Below, piece by piece: positions 1 through 5,728 of a stretch of DNA of 32,668 nt; position 1 is the stretch's first letter, and each line of letters begins with the position of its first letter. Position numbers and translations under genes: made by a program. Under the pieces are notes generated by a model that was not told the origin of the DNA, searched no databases, and saw only the letters and a program-made list of their open reading frames with translations. This DNA is from an uncultured Lachnospiraceae bacterium (GTDB lineage: Bacteria; Bacillota; Clostridia; Lachnospirales; Lachnospiraceae), in the NCBI GenBank assembly GCA_946630035.1, contig CAMOYN010000003.1:1-32668 (forward strand). The letters are read 5' to 3'.

Positions 1-254
1 AGGAAGGTGCTTCGCACCTTGCGCGGCGCGGCAAGAACGCCAAGGCGTTCTTGATTGCCCGAACGAAGCGCGTCAACGTCACGAGAAATCATCAGGATTT
101 CTCGTGACGCTGAGCGGTGCCCAAGCAGCTTGGGGCGAACCACTTAGAAAATTGTGGCCCCTCCGCTCCGGCTCCGATGAGAACCTGACACGCCTTCTCC
201 GGAAAAAAGAACATCCCGCCTTTAGAGGGCAGAGTTCTGAAGGGAGGGTAGCAA
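1..254. other. Intergenic stem-loop cluster upstream of the frd-like operon, no gene seen
   Basis: This stretch shows four consecutive inverted repeats: AAGGTGC/GCACCTT (4-10/14-20), CAAGAACGCC/GGCGTTCTTG (32-41/44-53), the perfect 13-bp GTCACGAGAAATC/GATTTCTCGTGAC (78-90/96-108), and CCCAA/TTGGG around 120-135. The open frames crossing it lack coding character and overlap the stems. The first two stems belong to a composite element that recurs at 7931-7986. I see no convincing -35/-10 pair here. The first operon gene is preceded by a GGGAGGG ribosome site near 241-247. Confidence 0.6.
2..53 (+). repeat. Composite stem-loop element, copy 1
   Basis: The copy starts GGAAGGTGC, has a short loop, GCACC, then a GCGC-rich link, and then a 10-bp stem CAAGAACGCC/GGCGTTCTTG around an AA centre. 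The copy at 7931-7986 has the same order and near-equal spacing. Its second stem reads CAAGACTCGC/GCGAGTCTTG: the outer CAAGA/TCTTG is kept while the inner five base pairs differ but still pair. The right part (14-33) also resembles 30174-30193 at 17 of 20 positions. Function unknown. Confidence 0.55.
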
Positions 255-746
255 ATGGGGTTTGGAAGACATGTGCTCACGGTGGCGGCGGGGATTTTGC
301 TGCTGCTGGGGGTGCCTCTGATGTGCACGGAGAGGGGAAGGGGCCTTCTCCTGTCGGGGGGTGTGGATGCCGTGAGCAGTGCCTCCGTGATTCTGGATCA
401 GCCTTCGGGGGAGTATGTGGTTCTGATCAATGGGGGGATGAGGAAGAGCCAGGAGACTCTGGAGGCCTGGAAGTCCTTTTTCGGAGGCGAGGAGATTGCC
501 TACATCTTCGAGGACATTGCCTGCTCGGTAGCGGCGGGAGACGCAGGAGCTCTGGAAATGGCCCGGAGCTTCCAGTCCCGTCTGCCGGAAAATCAGATGC
601 AGATCCGTACAGAGGACGCCACTCTTCTGATGTCAAGGGCAGATCATGGAAAATTTGATGTGCTGATCATGTCGAAGGAGTTTTCCGAGGCATATCATGG
701 GGAGACAGTGCCGAAAGAAGGACTGGAATGGATCTCCCTGAATTAA
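255..746 (+). CDS. Hypothetical exported or membrane-anchored protein, first gene of the frd-like operon
   Basis: This is a 163-residue protein. One hydrophobic N-terminal segment (about residues 7-24, running into a Cys near 24) suggests a signal anchor or signal peptide, so the rest should lie outside the membrane. Residues 36-43 read VDAVSSAS, which loosely resembles the DAV-S-GAT flavinylation motif of FMN-binding domains and the DAVTSAT motifs of the protein at 5729-7873. The true motif ends in Thr, so this is suggestive only. The start at 255 follows a GGGAGGG site. It lies 23 bp upstream of the cytochrome b gene and seems to be the first cistron of the complex operon. No named domain is recognised. 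Such small proteins may be accessory to the reductase, but that is inferred from position alone. Confidence 0.7.
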   Translation: MGFGRHVLTVAAGILLLLGVPLMCTERGRGLLLSGGVDAVSSASVILDQPSGEYVVLINGGMRKSQETLEAWKSFFGGEEIAYIFEDIACSVAAGDAGALEMARSFQSRLPENQMQIRTEDATLLMSRADHGKFDVLIMSKEFSEAYHGETVPKEGLEWISLN

Positions 747-769
747 AATAGAAGGCGAGGAGATCCGGT

Positions 770-1330
770 ATGAGAAAATGGAATGCACGGATCAGTGTTC
801 TGATCATGGTTTTGTTTCTGATTCATGGAATTGCCGGGGGCTTTCAGCTCATGGGCCTGATCCCGGGAGGACAGCCCATTTTCCATGTCATCAGCGTACT
901 TATGGTAATCCTGATTCTGATTCATGCGGGGATTGGCTGTAAGCTGACAGTAGATACGATACGGATCTGCCGGAAAACGGGAGTTTCCTATTTTCGTGAA
1001 AATGCTTTGTTCTGGACCAGGCGGATCAGTGGAGTGGCACTGATGATTCTGGTCTTGTTTCATATCCTCCTGTTCTGGGAAAACGGGGGAGAAGTCCTGC
1101 GCCTCTCTCTGTTTGAGGGGCCACAGCTGGCGGCAAATCTCCTGATGGCGGCTTCACTGGCGGTGCACATTCTGTGCAATATCCGGCCTCTGATGGTTTC
1201 CCTGGGAAAGGAAGGCCGTCATGTGAGCGTCAGGGATATTATGCTGATCCTGGCGGCAGTGCTTCTGTTCTGTACGATTGGCTTTGTGATTTATTATCTT
1301 CGTTGGAACGTTTTCTGGAAATATCGGTAA
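770..1330 (+). CDS. Fumarate reductase/succinate dehydrogenase cytochrome b-like membrane subunit
   Basis: The 186-residue, strongly hydrophobic protein has about five membrane helices (roughly 8-31, 37-58, 83-103, 118-138 and 155-177). Histidines lie within the first four: H19, H52, H98 and H133. That count fits the four axial ligands of a di-heme b subunit of the Wolinella FrdC type. The stretch WTRRISG at 82-88, ahead of H98, resembles the R-x-S-G signature of SdhC/FrdC subunits. The protein would anchor the flavoprotein and iron-sulfur subunits encoded next and exchange electrons with menaquinone. The start follows a GAGGAG site at about 757-762. The family call rests on topology, the His pattern and operon position, because cytochrome b subunits are poorly conserved. 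Confidence 0.75.
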   Translation: MRKWNARISVLIMVLFLIHGIAGGFQLMGLIPGGQPIFHVISVLMVILILIHAGIGCKLTVDTIRICRKTGVSYFRENALFWTRRISGVALMILVLFHILLFWENGGEVLRLSLFEGPQLAANLLMAASLAVHILCNIRPLMVSLGKEGRHVSVRDIMLILAAVLLFCTIGFVIYYLRWNVFWKYR

Positions 1331-1388
1331 ACTGTGAATCAGGCATAGTGGTACCTGCGGAAAAGCAGCAGCGTAAGAGGCGGTTAGC

Positions 1389-3017
1389 ATGGATTGTGTG
1401 AATATTATCGGAGCGGGGCTGGCGGGTCTGTCGGCGGCAATGACTCTGGCAAAAAGAAATATACGGTGCCGTCTGGTGTCAGTTCAGTCTTCGGAGCGGG
1501 CGCAGTCTGTCCTGGCAGAGGGCGGAATCAATGGCGCGCTGGACACGATGGGGGAATCGGATGATGTCCGTTTTCACATGGAAGACACTTTAAAGGCGGG
1601 GGTTTATCTGGCGGATCCGGAGGCAGTGCGGGGACTTGCGGAGCATGCGCCGGAGGTGATCCGGATGCTGCGGGATCTGGGGGTTCCTTTTAATACCCTG
1701 GAGAATGGAGAAATCCGCCTGCGTAACTTCGGCGGCCAGAAAAAGAAGAGGACCGCCTATGCCAAGAGCAGCACAGGAAAGATTATTATGTCGGCGATGA
1801 TTGATGCGGTGAGGCGGTATGAAGCGGAGAGCCGGATCCTTCGGATGCCGCATCATGAGTTCCTGAAACTTGCACTCGCGTCTTCGGCGGCAGGGACGGG
1901 TGAGAGGATATGTTCCGGCGCAGTGGTCCGGGATGTCTGGACGGGAGAAGTGGAGGTGCTGCCGGGGCCGGTGATTCTTGCCGTGGGAGGAATGAATGGC
2001 ATGTTTCCGGGGATGACGACGGGAACGACAGCGAATTCGGGGGATGCCGTGGCAGCCGTTTTCCGGCAGGGAGTGCGCCTGGGAAATATGGAAATGATAC
2101 AGTATCATCCTACGACCTTCGGTATTGCAGATAAGCGGTGTCTGGTGACGGAGGCTGCCCGGGGAGAGGGCGGCCGGCTGTTCATTGAAAGAAATGGTGG
2201 CCGCTGGTATTTTATGGAGGAAAAATATCCGGAGCAGGGAAATCTGGCGTCGCGGGATGTCATTTCCCGCCAGATGTATTTTGTGATGCATGATCCTTCC
2301 TGCGGAGGACAGGTCTACCTGGATCTGACGGAGCTGGGGAAGGAGATCTGGCAGCAGCGTCTGCCGGATCTGAGGAAGGAACTGATCCATTATCTGGCCC
2401 TGGATCCGGCGAAATCCCCGATTCCGGTGGAGCCCGGGATTCACTATTTCATGGGCGGCATTGAGGTAGATGTAGGTCATCAGACGAACATCCGCGGGCT
2501 TCTGGCGGCGGGGGAGTGCTGCTGTCAGTACCACGGGGCAAACCGGCTGGGCGGAAATTCCATGCTGGGAGCCTTGTACGGGGGAAGGGTAGCGGCGGAC
2601 TCCGTGGCTGAGCAGGTTATGGAAGGAATCCGGGAAGAAACGGCGGGATCGGAGAAGGTCGGAAGCATGAATGAGGAGCTCAGAGGGGAAGAGAAAGGAA
2701 ATGCTGGGGAAATTTCCCCGGAGCTGGTCCGGCAGATTGCGGTCATCCTGGGAGATTCCTTGGGCATTGTGCGGAAGGGGGAAGCGTTGGAGGAGGCGAG
2801 GATTTCTCTGGAGAAGCTTCTGCCGCAGTGTAACAACGAACGGGAAAGAAACCGTGTGTATCTGGCGCAGGCGATGGTCATATCGGCAGAACTTCGGCGG
2901 GAGAGCCGGGGCGCTCACTACCGGTCGGATTACCCGGAGACGGAAGCCGCCATGGCAAGGCAGACCTGGGCAGAGTGGACTTCCGAAGGTGTGATGGTAC
3001 AGTTTCGTCAGAATTAA
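1389..3017 (+). CDS. frdA: Fumarate reductase/succinate dehydrogenase flavoprotein subunit
   Basis: The 542-residue flavoprotein catalyses fumarate/succinate interconversion on the cytoplasmic face of the complex. The N-terminus has a dinucleotide-binding GAGLAGLSAA motif (residues 8-17). Signature stretches seen are MIQYHPTTF (substrate His), CLVTEAARGEGG, LASRDVISRQ (catalytic Arg), HYFMGG (active-site His) and HGANRLGGNS (active-site Arg). Where E. coli FrdA and SdhA have the RSHT motif with the His that binds FAD covalently, this protein reads RAQS (Q39). FAD is therefore probably non-covalent, and in E. coli loss of this His impairs succinate oxidation more than fumarate reduction. L-aspartate oxidase (NadB) is a related alternative, but the linked cytochrome b and FrdB genes favour a reductase complex. 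The FrdB gene follows after 13 bp. Confidence 0.88.
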   Translation: MDCVNIIGAGLAGLSAAMTLAKRNIRCRLVSVQSSERAQSVLAEGGINGALDTMGESDDVRFHMEDTLKAGVYLADPEAVRGLAEHAPEVIRMLRDLGVPFNTLENGEIRLRNFGGQKKKRTAYAKSSTGKIIMSAMIDAVRRYEAESRILRMPHHEFLKLALASSAAGTGERICSGAVVRDVWTGEVEVLPGPVILAVGGMNGMFPGMTTGTTANSGDAVAAVFRQGVRLGNMEMIQYHPTTFGIADKRCLVTEAARGEGGRLFIERNGGRWYFMEEKYPEQGNLASRDVISRQMYFVMHDPSCGGQVYLDLTELGKEIWQQRLPDLRKELIHYLALDPAKSPIPVEPGIHYFMGGIEVDVGHQTNIRGLLAAGECCCQYHGANRLGGNSMLGALYGGRVAADSVAEQVMEGIREETAGSEKVGSMNEELRGEEKGNAGEISPELVRQIAVILGDSLGIVRKGEALEEARISLEKLLPQCNNERERNRVYLAQAMVISAELRRESRGAHYRSDYPETEAAMARQTWAEWTSEGVMVQFRQN

Positions 3018-3030
3018 GGAGGAAACCCGG

Positions 3031-3750
3031 ATGCGGATAGAATTTAAGATCCTGCGGAGAGATTCGGCGGAAACCGCTGCCTGGTGGCAGGGAATTTGCT
3101 TCGAGACGGAAGACGAGAATGCTACCGTGGCGTCAGCTCTGCGAAAAATCAATGAGGCGGGAAATCTGGTGGACACAGAAGGCAGGACCGTAAAGAAAAT
3201 ACTCTGGGAGAACAGCTGTCTGCAGAAAAAGTGCGGTGCCTGTGCGATGGTGATTAATGGGAAGCCGAGATTAGCCTGTGACAGTTTCCTGCGGAATTAT
3301 CAGAAAAAAGGAAGAGGGAAGATTACGCTGGAGCCCCTGCGGAAATTCCCTGTGATTGCGGATCTGATGGTCGACCGGAGTATTTTGTTCGAAAATCTGA
3401 AACAGATGCAGCTCTGGAGCCGGGAGGAGGTCCACCTTACAGAAAAGCAGCGGGAGACGGCCTACGATGCTTCCCGGTGTCTGCAGTGTGGCTGTTGCCT
3501 GGAAATCTGCCCGAACTACCTTCCGGGAGAGTCATTCTTCGGGGCGGCAGGATTTGTTCCGGCGGCCCGGCTGATTGCGTCGCTGGAGGGAGAGGAGAAA
3601 CAAAAACTGCAGAAAGCCTACCGGGAGCATGTGTTTGCCGGGTGCGGGAAGTCCCTCGCCTGTGCAGACATCTGTCCCGCCGGGATTGAAGTGGAACGTC
3701 TCCTGGTTCGGTCCAATGCGGTCGCGGTATGGAAGAAATCGTTATTTTGA
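3031..3750 (+). CDS. frdB: Fumarate reductase/succinate dehydrogenase iron-sulfur subunit
   Basis: The 239-residue protein carries electrons between the flavoprotein and the cytochrome b. The N-terminal ferredoxin-like domain holds the [2Fe-2S] pattern C-x4-C-x2-C-x11-C (CLQKKCGAC, then a Cys 11 residues after the third). The C-terminal half has CLQCGCCLEICP for the [4Fe-4S] cluster. It also has C-x5-C-x3-CP (CGKSLACADICP), matching the remaining cluster ligands of E. coli FrdB. Length is typical. An AAGGAGG site lies just before the start, directly behind the flavoprotein gene. The 3' end overlaps the convergent marR-like gene by 9 bp, leaving no room for a separate terminator. Confidence 0.9.
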   Translation: MRIEFKILRRDSAETAAWWQGICFETEDENATVASALRKINEAGNLVDTEGRTVKKILWENSCLQKKCGACAMVINGKPRLACDSFLRNYQKKGRGKITLEPLRKFPVIADLMVDRSILFENLKQMQLWSREEVHLTEKQRETAYDASRCLQCGCCLEICPNYLPGESFFGAAGFVPAARLIASLEGEEKQKLQKAYREHVFAGCGKSLACADICPAGIEVERLLVRSNAVAVWKKSLF

Positions 3751-4173
3751 TGAGGATTCCCTGGTGTACTGAAGACAGCGATTGGCCAGACGCACCCAGT
3801 GTCTGCTGTCTTCTTCCCCCAGCCAGGTGAGAAGGTTCTTCCGTTCCTCTCTCAGCTGCTGCCTCAGTTCCAGCGCTCTCTGAACTCCCTTCTCCGTCAG
3901 ACGGACATGCACTTTGCGTTTATCACCCCCGTCCCGCAGGCGTGAAATCAGATCTTTCTTTTCCAGTGCTTTCAGAATATTGGCGATCCGGCCGGTGGTC
4001 AGTCCGGTCTTCGCCAGCAGTTCCCCGGGCAGCATCTCCTGGTCGTTGGCCAGCAGACAGAGTAAAATACCGTCCTCCCCGGATGTGGAAAAACGCGCAC
4101 CCAGCTGGAAGGATTCCCGAAAATACTCTTCATGCATCTGATTGTATTCCTCGACTCGCTTATCAATACTCAT
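3742..4173 (-). CDS. MarR-family transcriptional regulator
   Basis: The 143-residue protein has the winged-helix layout of the MarR family: an N-terminal dimerisation helix, a helix-turn-helix around LLAKTGLTTGRIANILKALE (about residues 52-71), and the wing with DGGDKRKVHVRLTEKG. MarR proteins bind DNA as dimers and often respond to small molecules or redox state. The gene is convergent with the iron-sulfur subunit gene and divergent from the ApbE gene, so it may act on the 4174-4452 intergenic region. A TGGTTAG/CTAACCA inverted repeat (4198-4204/4235-4241) lies just upstream and is a candidate operator. Its target and ligand cannot be read from the sequence. Confidence 0.85.
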   Translation of the reverse strand: MSIDKRVEEYNQMHEEYFRESFQLGARFSTSGEDGILLCLLANDQEMLPGELLAKTGLTTGRIANILKALEKKDLISRLRDGGDKRKVHVRLTEKGVQRALELRQQLREERKNLLTWLGEEDSRHWVRLANRCLQYTRESSSK

Positions 4174-4197
4174 GAATATACCCGCAGATTCATCACT

Positions 4198-4241
4198 TGG
4201 TTAGTTTACTACATATAACAAATGATATTTTAGCCTAACCA
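4198..4241. promoter_or_regulatory. Candidate operator: DtxR-like half palindrome and inverted repeat upstream of marR
   Basis: TTAGCCTAACC (4230-4240) matches the core of the DtxR/IdeR iron-box consensus. I count 14 of 19 matches to TTAGGTTAGCCTAACCTAA over 4224-4242. A second copy of the arm, TGGTTAG, lies at 4198-4204 in inverted orientation. The pair could be bound by the adjacent MarR protein or by a metal regulator. Prediction only. Confidence 0.4.
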
Positions 4242-4272
4242 GATTTTCGTGTCAATCTGCCCTGTCCGGCTA

Positions 4273-4304
4273 TTGATTTTATCGAAAATGATTCTCATTA
4301 ATAT
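4273..4304 (+). promoter_or_regulatory. Candidate Fur box overlapping the apbE promoter
   Basis: GAAAATGATTCTCATTAAT (4284-4302) agrees with the Fur consensus GATAATGATAATCATTATC at 14 of 19 positions by eye and keeps the AATGA..TCATT dyad. A plausible -35 TTGATT (4273-4278) lies upstream, with an AT-rich -10 around 4296-4304. The box would therefore sit across the core promoter, the classic position for iron-dependent repression. The 150-nt leader that follows shows no riboswitch that I can identify. Confidence 0.45.
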
Positions 4305-4452
4305 AGGTAGAAACAGCAACCGGAGCCTGTCCGCGGGATTGGTAGTTGCGAAAAAAACTAAGAGCCATTATAATCTCTATGCTGATGTGTTTATCTCGGA
4401 AGCAGATAAGACTCCCATCTCTGCAGGTGGAAATAACGAGAGGAGTATATCA

Positions 4453-5568
4453 TTGAAAATGAAAATAAAAATCCCGCTTATATTGTGTGCTGTGTGTCTG
4501 ATGGCGGGCTGCAGTCCGGGCAGGAGCACCACACCGGAGACCTCCGCCGGAGCCGGGGAAAGCACCATGGCAGAAAAAGCTTCCGAGGCTTCGGAGAAGG
4601 AACCGGTGGAGGAGGGGGCTGAGACAGAGGCGGTGAAGGAACTCTTTGCCATGGACACTTACATGACGATTCGTACCGTTGGTGCCCGGGCGGAGGAGGC
4701 GGCCGAAGCTGCGGCGAAGGAGATTGCGCGTCTGGATGCGCTCCTCTCCACCGGCAGCGAGACCAGCGAAATCTCTGTTCTGAACCGGGAGACAACCGGC
4801 CAGGTGTCTGAGGATACGCTGATTCTGGTGGAGCGTGCGAAGGAATTCTGGCAGGAGACAGAAGGGGCCTTCGACATCACGGTGTATCCGCTGATGGAAA
4901 CCTGGGGATTTACCAGCGGGGAGTACCGTGTCCCGACGGAATCGGAACTGACGGATCTGCTGCAGCATGTGGACATGAATGCGGTACAGATCGACCAGGA
5001 AAACAGTCAGATATCCTTTTCCGATGAGAATGTCCGGATCGACCTGGGCGGTATTGCCAAGGGATATACCTCGGCTCGTCTGATGGATCTGTTCCGGGAA
5101 TATGATCTGAAACACGCGATCGTGAGCCTCGGAGGCAATGTGCAGGTGCTGGGGGACAAGCCCGATGGCAGTGCCTGGCGGATCGGAATTGAAGATCCCA
5201 GCGGATCCAGGGACTATCTGGGCGTTTTGGAGACAAAAGACCGGGCCGTGATCACATCCGGCGGCTACGAGAGATATTTCGAGCAGGACGGAAAACATTA
5301 TCATCACATTCTGGATCCCTCGACCGGCTATCCCGCCGAGAGCGGACTGATCTCCGTGACCATTGTGAGTGAAGACGGAACGATGGCCGACGCCCTCTCC
5401 ACCTCCCTGTTTGTCATGGGAAAAGATAAGGCCATCGCATTCTGGCAGAACCATGCAGATACCTTCGAGATGATCCTGCAGGAAGAGGATGGAACTCTGG
5501 TGATCAGCGAAGGGCTGAAAGATGCCTTCTCCACGGATATAAAGGCAGAGTTTGTATCGCGGAAATAA
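4453..5568 (+). CDS. apbE: FAD:protein FMN transferase (ApbE), lipoprotein
   Basis: ApbE attaches FMN to Thr of target proteins outside the cytoplasmic membrane, using FAD and Mg2+. Read from TTG 4453, the protein has about 371 residues with a lipoprotein signal ending LMAGC (Cys20), then a Thr/Glu/Ala-rich tether to about residue 60. The catalytic domain shows ELFAMDTYMTI, the DLGGIAKGYT motif, a SLGGNVQVLG loop, HHILDPSTGYP and ADALSTSLFVMG, all typical of the family. TTG 4453 is chosen because AGGAG (4441-4445) lies 7 nt away; ATG 4459 is also possible. The frame is open upstream to 4249, but that part precedes the ribosome site and reads poorly. A candidate Fur box lies upstream and a gene with two DAVTSAT motifs follows downstream. 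Confidence 0.9.
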   Translation: MKMKIKIPLILCAVCLMAGCSPGRSTTPETSAGAGESTMAEKASEASEKEPVEEGAETEAVKELFAMDTYMTIRTVGARAEEAAEAAAKEIARLDALLSTGSETSEISVLNRETTGQVSEDTLILVERAKEFWQETEGAFDITVYPLMETWGFTSGEYRVPTESELTDLLQHVDMNAVQIDQENSQISFSDENVRIDLGGIAKGYTSARLMDLFREYDLKHAIVSLGGNVQVLGDKPDGSAWRIGIEDPSGSRDYLGVLETKDRAVITSGGYERYFEQDGKHYHHILDPSTGYPAESGLISVTIVSEDGTMADALSTSLFVMGKDKAIAFWQNHADTFEMILQEEDGTLVISEGLKDAFSTDIKAEFVSRK

Positions 5569-5628
5569 AGAATCTGCTGTGCCATTTGAGAAAATATCTC
5601 AAAGCCTGTAAATGGGGACCGGTTTTCA

Positions 5629-5700
5629 TTGACGTAAAAAATATGAAATGATAGAATACGAGTGGTTAGACAATGCAAACAAATGTAAGTCTAGCCACTC
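5629..5700 (+). promoter_or_regulatory. Strong promoter followed at once by a 12-bp 5' mRNA hairpin
   Basis: TTGACG (5629-5634), an exact 17-bp spacer and TAGAAT (5652-5657) form a near-consensus housekeeping promoter. The expected start lies near 5663-5666. That falls inside GAGTGGTTAGAC/GTCTAGCCACTC (5660-5671/5689-5700), a 12-bp stem with one G-U pair and a 17-nt loop. The transcript should thus begin with a hairpin, which commonly protects mRNA 5' ends. A T-rich stretch follows the stem, so attenuation is an alternative. AGGAGG at 5715-5720 serves the gene at 5729. Confidence 0.6.
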
Positions 5701-5728
5701 TTTCTATTTTATACAGGAGGAAAACGTG

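Noticed and set aside
1389-3017. L-aspartate oxidase (NadB) as the identity of the flavoprotein
   Set aside because: The HGANRLGGNS block and the linked cytochrome b and FrdB-type Fe-S genes fit a fumarate reductase complex better, although the missing covalent-FAD His is shared with NadB.
1590-3176. 528-aa open frame opposite the flavoprotein gene
   Set aside because: Shadow of the frdA-like gene; no start signals and no recognisable domain.
4249-4452. N-terminal extension of the ApbE frame
   Set aside because: It covers the Fur-like box and promoter, lacks a ribosome site, and would bury the lipoprotein signal peptide inside the protein.
4300-4452. Riboswitch in the apbE leader
   Set aside because: The leader has local pairing (GCAAC/GTTGC) but no conserved core of the FMN, cobalamin, c-di-GMP or other riboswitch classes that I can recognise.
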